DNA of 64,000 bases from Sinotaia quadrata (Eukaryota > Mollusca > Gastropoda > Architaenioglossa > Viviparidae), in the NCBI GenBank assembly GCA_028829895.1, contig CM054182.1, positions 3,938,501-4,002,500 on the forward strand, read 5' to 3'. The notes beneath the pieces are model-generated. The model saw only the letters and a program-made list of their open reading frames with translations, was not told the origin of the DNA and searched no databases. A program made the translations under genes and the position numbers. Below, one piece after another: positions 1 to 60,163 of this stretch. Each line of letters opens with the position of its first letter. Position 1 is the first letter of the stretch.

Positions 1-107
1 TAAGTCATTGTAAATGTTATCTGGACGTGCCGTTCCAAGTTGAATGACATTTTGATATAGTTGATTGTCACTGACACTCTCCATGGAAATAAGTGGCATA
101 AAATTAC
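1..107 (-). CDS. Partial exon of an unidentified gene running off the left edge
   Basis: Reading the minus strand, a good acceptor (AAAAATTACACAG) ends at 108 and is followed by two split-codon bases and 35 open codons to the window edge, including MPLISMESVSDNQLYQNV and IQLGTARPDNIYNDL. Codon use and lack of stops look coding. I do not recognise the protein. It is a separate gene from ALS2, whose stop lies 9 kb away on the same strand. Confidence 0.55.
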
Positions 108-111
108 CTGT

Positions 112-1632
112 GTAATTTTTTTTTAAAATTAACAACAGAAATCAATCAGGTTTGTTAATAATAATAAGAATTAATAATGGTGATTAATAACACTGCTTAA
201 CATTTACAAAAAATACTTTACTATATAAACATATTTTCAGAGTAAACACAATAAAAAATGCATATTAACATGTTATATGTATATATGAACAGTAACACAA
301 CATGCAAAACAGACATGTAAGCTGTAACACAAAATGCTTATTTACAAATGTAACAGTGACACTTAGAGGTGGATGCAATGTGAAATAAAGAATCCAGAGA
401 TCATGAAAAACTTGTGATGAATGTTGAACAAAAGATGCATGCTAAGAACTTTCTTGAAAGATATTATGGTGAAATTATAAATGAAATGAAAAAGCATTTC
501 CTTCCAATTGCAGGTCCCTGATATGATAAAACATTGAACTTTTTTGGGGAGGGGGTGTCTTTTTTTTTCCAAGTTGGATATATATAGAATATGACTGTCA
601 GAAGAGAGCAAATGTTGTGACACAATGTACGAAAATTTGTGAACTCAGACAGACAGACAATGAAACAAAAGAGTTACAGAACAGTGTGCTTGATTTTGTA
701 GTAATAGGGAGCCAATGCAGACAATGGAGAGGAATAATGTGTTGAGATATAGAGGCTTTACAAATTATCCAAGCAGCTGTCTTTAATTTTTTTTCCCAAT
801 AAACCTGAAGATTGTACAGCAGGCAAACTAAACAGTTTAATAAGTTTACCACCCAACATCAACAATCAAAAGTCACATCTGGGTATACAGCCACAAATGA
901 GCTGATACACTCACTCACTCACTCACATACACATGTGTTACAATTAGAACTTTAAAAGAGATTTTAAGAGCTATGAAAAAAATATGGGTTATGTGTCGTT
1001 TAGTAGGAATGGGTGGCTTTTGACAGAGAACACTGGTATAAATGAAAAATTGTTAATTTAAAATACGTAAATAACGCTAAAACTGTTAAAGTACTTAATT
1101 TATTATCAATACTTGCATGGTTCATAAATTAAAATGTAAAGTATCATTCAAATAGTTTTGTATTTTGATTTATATAGCATTAATTCTTTTTACCTTAATT
1201 GATAAGACGGTAGTAAACCCAATATGACTAAGGCCAGTAAGGGGTATATCCGATGTACAATTACAAACCTGTTTACCAGCTATATATATAATAATTAAAC
1301 CATGGACAATAATACTATTTATTGCGTTTGTTTACAACTAGAGATATTTAAAAAGTGCCATCTTTATCTTTACACTTCGCAATAACTTATAAATGTAGGC
1401 CTATTTGTAGTTTCTAATTCTAGACTTTAACAACAGAACGTGTCCGCCATTTCTAATTAAATAATTTGATTACAGTTAAATACATTTTTTCAAATAAACG
1501 AACACCATAATTATATAAATCATACATAGAATGGGGGAAATGGTTCATTATTCATGCGCTTTTAGTAAATGATATTTGGTAATATTGCATGAATTCCCAT
1601 TTACCTGTCAAGAACACGTGAATTTTACTTAC
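112..1632. other. AT-rich stretch without recognised gene
   Basis: Probably an intron of the left-edge gene. Only short low-complexity runs are seen (CTCA repeat at 909-926, poly-A/T). Confidence 0.4.
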
Positions 1633-1930
1633 GCCGGGATGGTTTACTTTTAGCCAAAGGGTATTTCCGTTCTAACTAACAGAGAATGTATTGTCAGCCA
1701 AGACAACTGATGATAGCTGAGACCACGCGAAATTAAGAATAAGAATAGTGGGATATGTTTGTGAAATTCACTCTCTGATATTCAACAAACTTTATTTTAA
1801 TTCTAATAAATGTTAGATCAATGCACCATGTATATTCGTAATTTTACATTAGATGCTTATAAGTGATGCAATACGTCAATGCCCGTCAGAATAAATGTTG
1901 ACAGTAATTTGACGTCATATTTATAAACCT
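1633..1930 (-). promoter_or_regulatory. Possible first exon and promoter of the left-edge gene
   Basis: A strong minus-strand donor (CCCGGC|GTAAGTAAA) ends at 1633. Upstream of it on that strand is a perfect cAMP-response palindrome TGACGTCA at 1910-1917, and just inside the intron an E-box CACGTG (1615-1620). Together these suggest a 5' non-coding exon feeding the exon at 1-107. Inference only. Confidence 0.3.
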
Positions 1931-1984
1931 ATTTAGTGTCACTTTCGGTCATCAGTTTAATACTGGGGATATGGAGTATGCACG

Positions 1985-2635
1985 CAATTTTGGATCAGGT
2001 CGCCCAAGGGACCATTGTGGAGATCACTGGCCCTCTCTCTTTCAAAGTGTAACTAGCAGATAACCGCCTTATTCCTTGACATCACCCTGACCAAGTTCGC
2101 AAACGCTGGGCTGACAAAAGACCAGAACAGGATCCTCTGTTTCTTGTTTTTGTTGACCTCACTCTTCCTCTTCAAGAATCCTCAGCTGTTGTTGTAACAC
2201 AACCATTCACCCTTGTTGGTTCCACAATGAGTCAGTCACCTTCCAGTGAAATCCAGGACTTCATGATTTCTGATAGCTCAAGTCCAACCACCCCAGCTCG
2301 ATCGAGCACTGGGCACAATGGCATTGACCATCGAAACAGAAGATTCCCAGTGTCAGCAGGGCCCTCTCTAGCTCCAGACAAGGGCACTTGGCAACTTCGA
2401 TGCTTGGGAGGATTATCACCCAGTCATCTGCATTCAACAAGCCCACCCCTGCCCTAGCTGATCGTCCTAAAATAGCATGCAAACCACGTGACAGACTGGA
2501 TTTGTGAACTGCTTATATATCGTTTTCATTCCAGCTGATTATTAATTATTTCAACAACAAAAAAAAAAGAGAGAGCACTTAGTTTCGTGTTAACTCCGTT
2601 AAAACTTAAAAGGGAAGAGTGTTAAACCAGATTGG
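1985..2635 (+). mobile_element. Gypsy-type LTR retrotransposon remnant (pol 3' end)
   Basis: Plus-strand reading shows a decayed integrase C-terminus: GTIVEITGPLSFKV, a stop, then LADNRLI, and after a frame change HPDQV and RKRWADKRPE. The fragment closes with RPKIACKPRDRLDL and TGA (2461-2508), a typical end of Ty3/Gypsy Pol. A purine tract AAAAGGGAAGAG followed by TGTTAA at about 2607-2625 looks like the polypurine tract and LTR start. Stops and frameshifts show it is dead. No matching 5' part is in the window. Confidence 0.6.
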
Positions 2636-2670
2636 TTGAGTATTGTGTTTTAAACATCACACTATGGAAC

Positions 2671-3009
2671 TGAAAGTTGGCGTCTGTAGAAGTGAAATTG
2701 GCGTCTGTTAGAAGTGAAATTGATGTCTGTAGTGAAATTGGTGTCTGTAGTAGTTAAATTGGCGTCCGTAGAAGTTGAAGTTCGCGTCTGTAGAAATGAA
2801 ATTTGTGTCTGTAGTAGTTAAATTGGCGTCTGTAGAAGTTGAAGTTCGCGTCTGTAGAAATGAAATTTGTGTCTATAGTAGTTAAATTGGCGTCCCTAGA
2901 AGTTGAAGTTGGCGTCCGTAGTATTGAAATTAGTGCGTACAGTAGCTGAGCTGGCATTTGTACAAGTTAAATTTGACTTTTGTAGATGTTGAAGCTGGCG
3001 TCTGTAGAC
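2671..3009. repeat. Short-period tandem repeat, ~20 bp unit
   Basis: About 16 imperfect copies of a unit like GGCGTCTGTAGAAGTTGAA, with higher-order pairs (the 2761-2825 block repeats at 2823-2890). Confidence 0.8.
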
Positions 3010-5628
3010 GAACTTAATGCTTTTTATTTGTACTGCTGAGTACTGAAAATCAGAATAAGATATTGAAAAATATTGCGAGTTTCTGGTTTTAATAGATGTC
3101 TCTACATATCTTTATGGCTCAGTGGTCTACCGTCTACAACTCTACATTTAATATAAACAAATTAAAGAACACATACCTACCTGGCGCAACACCTCGTGAA
3201 AATAATATGGGTGACAAAGAAAATAATTGCCAGTCACATAATGGATACATATTAGGTATAAGTACCGTAACATGTTTCATTCATTTCTAGAGATGGGAGT
3301 TTTTTAAAAATCACTGATTATATTTACACAATAAGGTAAGGTTACTCGCTATCTGTATGCTGCTTTAGTTTAATCTGATTAATTCTAAAATCTATAACTA
3401 TACATTCGACTTCTTCTTAGTCCTGTTTTAGAAGTAGGAAGAGTCAGGCGAAGACATTTTGTAATGGGTAGAAAGAATAGTTTTTCAGTAGCTCTATCAG
3501 TAGAGTATGCAATTTAAAAAAAAAAAAATGTGTGTATGGACACAGTTCAGATTTAAAAGACTCGGATATGGTTACTTCTGATGTCAATATTGTTGACATT
3601 AAACCTCGTGGATACAAGTGAAATTCTAGGTTTTAACTCGTGGCCAAAACACCAAATAACCGCAAACACCAAGATACAGAAAATAAATGAAAAATGCCAA
3701 ACAAATTTACAATAGAGAATATTATGTCAGCTATACTGTTACTTATGCATGCCAAAGAGACCAAAAACATTCACATTTATTGCCACTGATGCGGTGCTTG
3801 GGTAGTTGGAAGGAACATGGAGCAATTGTCCCTGGCACCGACTGTTGAAGACAACACAGCAGTGTCAGAATTTAATATTTTGCTCGACCGATGACAGGAC
3901 GAACAACTAAACTGTTGCCGCAGGGCCTAGGCATTACTTTGCCAAATTATCCGGCGAGCTAGAAAATAAAACCCCACAGCTAAATTTAACAGGCCTAACA
4001 CGATATCCGGTAGGAGTAGGGTTTGCAAGCAGTTATGTGAATGGTACTAGTGTCGATGAGTACTCAATGCGTGATAACATTCATATTTTAAATAATTATC
4101 GTTCCACATTCAATTCCTCCTGCAATCATACACTAAGTCCATGACAGGGTCTTTGTCTTTCTGCAGTCTGGGAGTGACCAAGTCAAGCCCTGGGGTACGT
4201 CACTAATTACGTCTTCCCTCCAGGTGTTACTCGTCCAAATAACCGGCTTTAGCTGAACTATTCTTGTCAGTCTCAAAGTCGTTATCAGGCCCTCACAATT
4301 ATCTCCCCAATTAGATGACGGACTTACTCTAAGAAATGTGTCTTTAGACTGTCTTTTGTCATAATGTATTACGTCAATTTACGAGCCCCCACGTCACCCT
4401 CTACACATTTGCCTCTGTTACGAAAGAAGCAAGCATCGCACATGACTTCGACGTTTTGCACACCGATGTAGTGACAGACGTGAAACTAAATACATTGTAC
4501 TTATAGGTTACATTGTACACCCAGTCCAGACTGAGTTAAAACAGTAATTGGGAGGGTGGGTGGGTGGGTAGAGCGTAACATTTGTGAAAAATTGCACACA
4601 GTATTGTACAATAGCAAATAATTAAATCCCCAAAATCTGTTCACTTCAACAACAACAAAAAAAAAACCCCCACAACTTTATGGCACAAAATTCACGTTGC
4701 CATTTCTGTGTAGCAAAACTGTGATTTTTTTTTTTTTTAATTTGTAGGCACGTATTTTTGTTTTTAATGACAACCTTTGTTTTGATGTATCATCTAGTTA
4801 CATTTTAGACTGTTTGAAATGAAAACATTTTATAAAAACAAAATAGTTGGCAGTCAAAAGCCCGCCAATCATTTATTTAGATTAGGTTTGGAGAAATCAA
4901 TATATTTACGCATTTCATTGTTCATCAAGCAGTGTTGTCATGATGAAATTAATTAGCCGAAATGTAATTGTTTCTGTATTGTATATATATTTTTTATTTT
5001 CACGTACATCATTCGTAGTCCTTCATGGCAGTTCTAATAAATGTCTGAGAAATTCGAATTAAGTCATAACAGCAATTTTTTATTTGTTGACAAGCGTATC
5101 TGTCTTCTCGTCAGAGTATATCATCTTGTGCCAGTGAGCAGCTTAATTAGTACTATGTTCGATTCTCTGCTATCTCCAACGCCACTAAAGTCGTTACAGC
5201 TGCCAGCATCGGCAATATCACGATCTCTATACTAAATGATTGTTTGAGTGTAGGGGACGCTTCCGGCTTCCGCGTATTAGTATCACGAGAAATTTATAAT
5301 TATTGTACAAGGTGTAGTGCCTATTATGATTGCAAGCGTATATGTGTGTGGTGTGTAGGTGGGTGTGAAGGGAGGGGGAATAACTCGTAACAAACTGTGT
5401 GTGAGAGAGAGAAAGAGTAACCTACCATGCCTAGACAAGAAAGGAAATTTTGGTAAAAACTCACACTCATAACAGAGAATACCAGTTAATATATATTTAT
5501 CTTATTTTATTCTGTGTATCTCTATATGTATTTGTTGTATATGTCATTATTTATACTTGATAATTGTTGAATTGCTGTGTAGTGTGTATTTAATTTACAT
5601 TATTAATAAATTCTATTTCTTTGTTTGT
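3010..5628. other. Intergenic stretch without recognised gene
   Basis: Somewhat GC-richer at 3780-4480, with several CpGs but no convincing ORF or splice pair. It contains a G-run GGGAGGGTGGGTGGGTGGG at 4551-4569 and GT/GA-rich DNA near 5340-5420. A block ending in AATAAA (near 5605) resembles LTR tail sequence but has no partner copy here. Confidence 0.35.
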
Positions 5629-5690
5629 CACCACCCTTGACCTTGTGTTTTAACTGGGTTAAAAGGTCAGGAGTAGTGGTGGTGGTGTAA
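5629..5690. repeat. Imperfect inverted repeat (hairpin)
   Basis: CACCACCCTTGACCTT and a rough reverse complement ending in GTGGTGGTG are separated by about 20 bases. Function unknown; it could be the edge of a degenerate mobile element. Confidence 0.4.
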
Positions 5691-6668
5691 TAATTAATAA
5701 GATGGGTGTAGGACTGTAGGCCTTTGAAGAGGGTGTCCACTACTCTGTTGGACGTTTGCCAGGTCAGAGTTATTCTGTGGTGTTTATTTACAATACTGGG
5801 GATTGCTGTGGAAAGGGAACAGGGAGGTTACTCTAAATAAAGAAACAAAAAAGAAAATCAAGAAGAGAGTGTTTATTCATACAAAGAAGTATAAAACTGA
5901 AAGTACAAGGAAAAATGAAATTACATAAAAATTAATTTGCAAAGACAGCACACAAAGGCTGGCAATATGTACCCCTGGAACCAAGTAAATAAAGCAAAGA
6001 AAATCCAGCAAAAGAATAAAGTAGTTAAATATTGTAGATATTCATGAAAATAGAATAACTGCAATAATAAACTAAATGCAATACATGTATTTATAGTTTA
6101 ATGTAAAATCATAATTTAATATAATTTTTCAGTATATATATATATTAAAATGATTTTTGCTTGTTAGAATTGCTACTGAACAAAATCAATATGACTGACA
6201 AATGTGATCACATGTGTAAAAGTAAAAAAAAAATGTGTGAATTAGGAAAAATATTTCTACAATATTAAATTAATTTGAAATAATAATAACAACATAACTG
6301 TTCAGATAGGGTGCTTCAAAAAAAATATGACAGACTATATATAACTGCTTATAATTTTTTTGCTACTTCTGAGAACAAACTGTCATATGTAAGAGAAATT
6401 TTTTTAAATTCTGCAGGTGACTGTCCTCTGGCTGTATCCTGGCATTGCATTCATGAGTTGAAAGAAATGGCCTAAGCCTCAAGAAAAGATTCAGTTTGGC
6501 ATCTGGTATGTTGCTACAATCTGTGATTAGTTCAGAGGTGATATCCAACACAACTAGGTGATATCAAACACAATCTGGATAGTACTCACCATCTAAATGG
6601 ACTGAATAAGGACTAGATTTTTGCTAAATCACTAGAAACACACACACACACATGCACATGCATGCACG

Positions 6669-6703
<35 letters not shown>

Positions 6704-7284
6704 TCCCTACAAATTATAATACCTGGAATACAAACTTGGAATTTGTCCAACTGGTGTTTGATGAATTTGCTATCATAAATTTTTATACAAAAAACAAGCA
6801 TTTGTAAATGGTTGTATCTTTATGAAGCACCCTATTCAATGAACATCAGGGACAAGAACAGAAAACTGAACACATAGAATTAAAATGATTATATCTGGAG
6901 CATCACACAATGAAAACAATTACTCCAACTGAACAAATACTTATATACACATTTAATAATTCATCATAGCATCTTCTTTCTTTATTTAAAGAAAATAAAT
7001 ATATCATAATTGCAGACTAATGTGAATAGTACTTTAAAAACCCTACAACATAACACAATGCAAAATTTACTAGTTAAGGGCAAAACAAAATAAAATAAAA
7101 TGTAAGCTCAGCTAGTATTGACTTTTTTCCCACTCCCCAAAGGTCATTGTACCTTGCCATTTACCATACCAACCAAGCATTAACAGTGGCTAGAATTCAT
7201 CAACAAAATAATAATGAACAATTTAAGAGCTCTGTGCAGATAATGCACTTTCACACACACTATGGCCTCAATATCTGCTTAGAC
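5691..7284. other. AT-rich stretch, no gene recognised
   Basis: Low-complexity flank downstream of ALS2. Contains an imperfect CA run at about 6638-6700. Confidence 0.4.
6638..6700. repeat. CA microsatellite with CATG/CGCA interruptions
   Basis: Interrupted (CA)n. The apparent Val/Cys-rich ORF on the other strand is an artefact. Confidence 0.9.
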
Positions 7285-7666
7285 GAGGAGTCGGCAAAGT
7301 CCGGTCTTTAGGCCAGATGTGGCCTAGCTAGTATTCCAGTCCGGCCTAATGCCCCCCCCCCCAACCTAGTTATTTATTATTGGAACTGGCCTAATTGAAT
7401 TGTCACAGTTGTGTTCCCCTTCATTACTGTTGGTTGTAGCTCAAGCTGTGGCCCATGTTTATTTTTAGAACTGATGTCAGGCACTTGTATGAAACTGAAC
7501 CTGATATTGCATCTATCTCTAAGAACATGTAACATCATTTCTCTCAATGATCGTACTGTATTTTTGAATAAAACAACCTTTCTTGGACATCTTGTTTCTT
7601 CTTGCCTAGTGTGCCTTCCTGACTTCCTGAAATGGCCTAGTAGCCCGAAAAGTTTGCCGACCCTTG
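7285..7666. mobile_element. hAT-type non-autonomous DNA transposon with 8-bp TSD
   Basis: The 382-bp element is bounded by a perfect 8-bp direct repeat GCTTAGAC (7277-7284 and 7667-7674). Its ends are terminal inverted repeats: left GAGGAGTCGGCAAAGTCCGG, right (reverse complement) CAAGGGTCGGCAAACTTTTC. The GGGTCGGCAAA-type end and 8-bp duplication are hallmarks of hAT elements. No transposase remains. Confidence 0.85.
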
Positions 7667-7674
7667 GCTTAGAC

Positions 7675-9165
7675 CATTCCAGATATACTGGAGTGTTGAC
7701 TCAAGAAATAAAAATAAAATATAAATAAATACCAAATTAGAGCATACTCCATTTGAGATATTATCTTCACTAGTGACAATCACCAGTTTTCATAGTTTTC
7801 TTTCAATCAACTTAAGTAGTCGATCAATTATTCTATCAAGTCTCCATCATGATGAAGAAATATTGTTCTTTAAATTCTAAATGCACAGCAGCTGGGTCAC
7901 ACCCTTGTCAACAATTAGGGAGACTTTCTTTCACCATTCTCAATCGGCTCCTTGAAGGTAATGTCAGTGAAAGTTTTAAAAAATTATATAATGAAAGTCT
8001 AAAGGTTAGAAAATTTTGTATACAACTGTACAACAAAAAATTGATATACAATGCAAAATTTCTGTAAAATTTTATATGAAAAAGTGTATCACAACAGATG
8101 TATAGTCATTATAATCACATACAGATACACAATAAATTTAATCACAGGTAAAATGAGCAAAAGTAAATATTAAAAAAAACTCACAGTACCTTTCTGTAAG
8201 TAACCTCCAGCATACAGCATAAATACATGAGAAAATATACTGGTAAGTAAATACCAGATTGTAAAATGTTGAAATTAATTCTAAACTGACGGTGTGTAAT
8301 CTTCAACACTAAATAAAATACTACACAGAAAAAGAAAAAAGGAATTTTCCTCATTAAACCAAGTCTGTATAGTCTTTTCTTTCATTAGTGATTTTACTTT
8401 ATACATTACTAACAAGAACAAGTGTATCAAGAGACTAATAACATTTGAGGAAATAAAAGGAAAAACTCAGCTCATGATTAATGAGGTTCATATAGCATCC
8501 AAAACAGCACAATAGTAGGACACCATACAGTTTTAAGCAATGATGTAATGACTAATGGTTTTAATCACAATAAACATATACTTATAACATAAAAGTTATA
8601 GCCTAGTACAGTGTTATATTCACTTCTAAGCACTTAGGCAATGAAAAAAGGATTTAATCACAATAAACATATACTTATAAAAGTTATAGTCTAGTACGGT
8701 GTTATATTCACTTTTAAGCACTTAGGCAATGAAATTAAGAAAGGATTTAATCACAATAAATATGTACAAACATAAAAGTTATAGTCTTGTAACATAAAAG
8801 TTAAGTTAATGTTTATCATTTCAGCAAAACTTAGTAGATGACTGAATCATTAACAGTCATTCTATGTTGGAAAAAAAACATTGTGACATAAGCAGAAATT
8901 AAAAATGCTCATTAACCAACTGTCACAACATTTCACTTCAAATATTTAGATGACAACTTTATATATATATATATTACAGTATGTAAAGTACAAGTCAGTA
9001 ACAAATGAACAATTCAGCAGATCTAAAGACAAAATCTATTCAAACAATTGAAAAATAAATGAATTTTGCCACATATTTAGTTTTCTTGTTTTCTAGATAG
9101 TAATGTTTATGCTGACAACTCCTGACCTGACAGAAATATAAATGGCATAACATCCTGCTGCAAAT
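7675..9165 (-). other. ALS2 3' UTR and downstream flank, extent unknown
   Basis: No coding signal after the TAG. Minus-strand poly(A)-like hexamers are frequent in this AT-rich DNA (for example ATTAAA near 8556 and 8138), so the end of the transcript cannot be placed by eye. Confidence 0.5.
8543..8815. repeat. Tandem repeat, ~100 bp unit, about 2.5 copies
   Basis: Units share TTTAATCACAATAAA, AAAGTTATAG and AAGCACTTAGGCAATGAAA. Lies in the ALS2 3' flank or UTR. Confidence 0.85.
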
Positions 9166-56546
<47,381 letters not shown>

Positions 56547-56766
56547 GCTGCAACCCAAGAAGAAAAAACATCCATGAAAAATGTTTCTCAGAGCCTTGAG
56601 TGTTCTATAGTGATACACCTCACCATTTTTTCTGTTTGTGCTGGAAATCTGACAAAGCCAGAAAACATAATACAAAAGGCACACATAGCCAAAATGTACA
56701 TACATGTAAATTTTAAAATTACTATACAGATAACATTAGTATGACAATTTATTTGGTGTAAACATT

Positions 56767-56769
<3 letters not shown>

Positions 56770-56844
<75 letters not shown>
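56770..56844. repeat. CA microsatellite
   Basis: About 37 CA units, 220 bp upstream of ALS2 exon 1. Confidence 0.97.
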
Positions 56845-56845
<1 letters not shown>

Positions 56846-58208
56846 ACACAATTGAGAAATGATTGAAAAATAAAACAGATAAAAAAAATAATTAAAAACC
56901 AAAAGTCTTTCAAAACGGTTTTATTTAACAATGTACTAGACACTAAATTTCAGACTAGGTGTTAGGGTACAAAACAAAAACTAGCTGGCTCACTAAATGT
57001 AATATGTTTTGTACTTTCCTCAGCAATTACAATTACTTAACAAAAATCTTACTTTCAAAAAAATTATCAACAGGAATATGTGCTCATGCAGTAAATTGCT
57101 TCTGAGCTATAACTGAATACTTGTTTGTCTTGTAAAATTATGTGATATATATAGTAAAATGAAGCCACTAACTTTTAATTTTTACACTGGATCAGTGTGG
57201 ATTTATATATATAAAAAAAGATTTCCACTTTTAAATGCTATGTTAAATAAAAGGTCTGCATTTAAAATGTTGTGTTTATCTACTTTCTATATTTTGGTCT
57301 TGACACTAGGACAAATGACCAGTATTCTTCCTGCACATAAAAATTTCAGCAGTTTAGGTTTTAGAGATAAAGGCATTCAAAAAGTTTTGAATGAATTTTA
57401 ATGATGTGTTTTAACTGTTTAAGAGATTGAAGAAATAATAAGAAACACTGATTGAATACTCCATACAAACTTTTGTGTGTATCTGTGGGTTTGTGATGCA
57501 TTCATGCAAGACCAATTACTTCCCTTGACATGAAAACAGTTGAGAGATGGTCAATGGTGTTTCAGTTCATGTACAACGTATATACACTGCTAATCTCCCA
57601 CTCTGAATGTGCACTTATCATTGTGAGATAAACTTTTTATATCAAATAAAATTGCTCTAGAATAAGAGAGATAGACAGGCAGATGGTTGACCCCAGCCAT
57701 GTTTAAATATACTTCATCAATGGACAGAATGACTAAGAAAATCTAATTATGAATGAACTTCAATAACAAAGGTTGACTGGGATTCCTGAATGTGAAAGGG
57801 TTAAATGCAACAGATAAAAACAATGTCTATGACTGATAAAACAGACATATACTTTATCTATGTAAATAATACAATAGCTAATGCTAAAAAATTATAAATT
57901 GTATTTTAGCTCTCTACTCAGCCTATTTAGTGAGAAGAGCTGAGATTCATACAAGAATTTATTACTATACAGTGGTAATACTTCCTCTGGTAGGGACTCT
58001 ATAGGGAATCTTGTAGAAAAAAATTCCCATATAAAACTGTTAAATGATGATGGGTGACAAATGGTCTAGGCTAAAATGAAAAGAATGGTGGACTAATCTA
58101 TTAGTGGAAGTCTGATGACTGCAGAATAAAGACTGCACTAGTACCAGACTAGGGACAAGAGTCTGGCACAAAGACCAGACTCAGATGAAGGAACTTGGAA
58201 ACATTTAG
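56845..58208. other. Upstream of ALS2 exon 1, no gene recognised
   Basis: Most likely intronic to the ALS2 5' UTR. No array or transposon border seen. Confidence 0.4.
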
Positions 58209-58925
58209 GGAAGCCTGCATCAGATAATGATTGGCATGGGGATATGGAAATTAACAGAGATTAATTTCATAAAATATACTACTCCATTTCATAATGGATC
58301 AGATAATGATTGGCATGGGGATATGGAAATTAACAGAGATTAATTTCATAAAATATACTACTCCATTTCATAACGGATCAGCAAGCAAACATCCTTTCCA
58401 TGATATCGAGTACCACATTCTATAAAATATTTTAAAAATAAATCTCTCAAATTTAATCACGATTTTAAGGAAATAAAATGAAAGACAACCTGTTTTTTAA
58501 TTGACAAAATTTCTTCTTCACTTTGTGATATTAATATTTTAATCTAAGATGGTTTTAAAGAATTTTTTAACCATAAGTCAATTATAAGACTCTGGGTATA
58601 AAGAATTAAGAAAGGTTTCTAAAATTAACTATAAGTCAATTATAAGACTGTGGGTATAAGAATTAAGAAAGGTTTCTAAAATTAAAATTAAGAAACAAAC
58701 CTTTCACTTCTTTTCAAATTTCAATTTTTTAATTTATATTTTTACAGATTAAACTCAACAAATAATTTTTCCACAACCCACCACCAATTTCTGTGCAATA
58801 CTATAACAACACATCCATATTAATTGATCGGCTACCTTATTATCCACAGATACTTTTTTCCAGAACCTAACACCTATTTCTATGTAAGATTCTAACAACA
58901 CATCCATATTAATTGATCAGTTAAC
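58209..58925. repeat. Three successive local duplications
   Basis: Nearly perfect ~83-bp direct duplication at 58216-58383 (AGATTAATTTCATAAAATAT core). A ~60-bp duplication at 58570-58687 (AAGTCAATTATAAGACT core). A diverged ~100-bp pair at 58770-58925 sharing CAACACATCCATATTAATTG. Confidence 0.9.
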
Positions 58926-59744
58926 TCTTTGAAGAAATGTCCACAGAATGCCCACGGTCGCCATGGTACATTGATCACAGGACTGAGACTGGTGATTTCA
59001 TCACAATGTTGGCACACTGAGGTCATAGTCAGCGCTGGTTGAGTGTGTACAAGTCATGGCATGAAGTGTTTATCCCAAGCAGCAGAACTACATTCCTAAT
59101 CTGTATGCATTACATCACACCTGCCATACAGCGGCAGGTGAAATTACTTTGAGTTATTCATATGAGGTGTAAAGAAAGTCGACTGAAGTGACTGTATAAG
59201 ACAGTTATTGTGCTACCGAAAGGATACCATATACCATATCAACTTTACTTCCAGAACTGGAGGGTAGGGTAGGAGGCAAGCTACACAATAGCCCTGTTTA
59301 AAAAGGATTTGAAAAAGAATGATGAATTGCTACTATCCCATTCCAAATCACAAGTGACACATATGTGGGAAACATAGTGCATTAGATCCAACGAATGTGG
59401 AAGGACTGAAGATGTATCTGCATCTTGATGCCACATCAGTCATTTTTTGCAAGCAATAAAATGATGAGAGACAAATTATTTAGAGGTATGTAGCTTTTTA
59501 ATAACAAAATCTGTAGGACTAATAAAAGTAATATTATTTGATTCAAAACACTGGGTTTAAAAGCAATTATTAAAACTTATAGCAATATATGTAGCTGCTC
59601 CATAGCGGTTTATGACATTTTACATTTTATTTATGATACTAATCACAGGTAGTATTTTAATCACCTTAAAGCCATATCCATTAAATAAATTCAATATATT
59701 CTTGTTATTTTATAAAACAGAAAAAGGAACTGCTGTACTTTTAC
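58926..59744. other. Non-coding stretch, possible old interspersed repeat
   Basis: Moderately GC-richer than its surroundings at 58930-59460, without ORF, TIR or tRNA-like promoter boxes I could confirm. Confidence 0.3.
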
Positions 59745-60060
59745 CATCTTACTGCCACTAAGAAAACTATTTTCTTTTGTCATTTACTAAATCTGCTATT
59801 AAAGTCAAGTACAAACAAATCCTAGGGCAGATATACTGTTTCAATGGCAGTGCCATTAAGAAAACTATTTTCTTTTGTCATTTACTAAATCTGCTAGTCA
59901 AGTACAAACAAATCATGGGGCAGCTATACTGTTTCATTAAGAAAACTATTTTCTTGTCATTTACAAAACCAGCAATAGGGCAATTATTTTAATTTTCGAA
60001 ATGCCTTTGCCATATACATGGTCAATTATAAAATTAATCTTAGGGCAGTCACTTAAGTTT
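59745..60060. repeat. ~90-bp tandem repeat, 3-4 copies
   Basis: Unit GAAAACTATTTTCTTTTGTC, ATTTACTAAATCTGCTA, AAGTACAAACAAATC and GGGGCAGCTATACTG. Confidence 0.9.
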
Positions 60061-60163
60061 TTTTTTAATGGCTTTATCTTTAAAATATACGTATTTATTT
60101 ATTTATCTTTGGTCATTTGCAATAATAATCACAAGACAACTACTTCTTCCTATGGACACTAGA

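Noticed and set aside
2227..2457. 76-codon plus-strand frame
   Set aside because: Part of the decayed Gypsy pol tail, out of context and interrupted by stops.
5141..5175. tRNA-like B box (GTTCGATTCT)
   Set aside because: No matching A box, stems or anticodon arm at the right distance.
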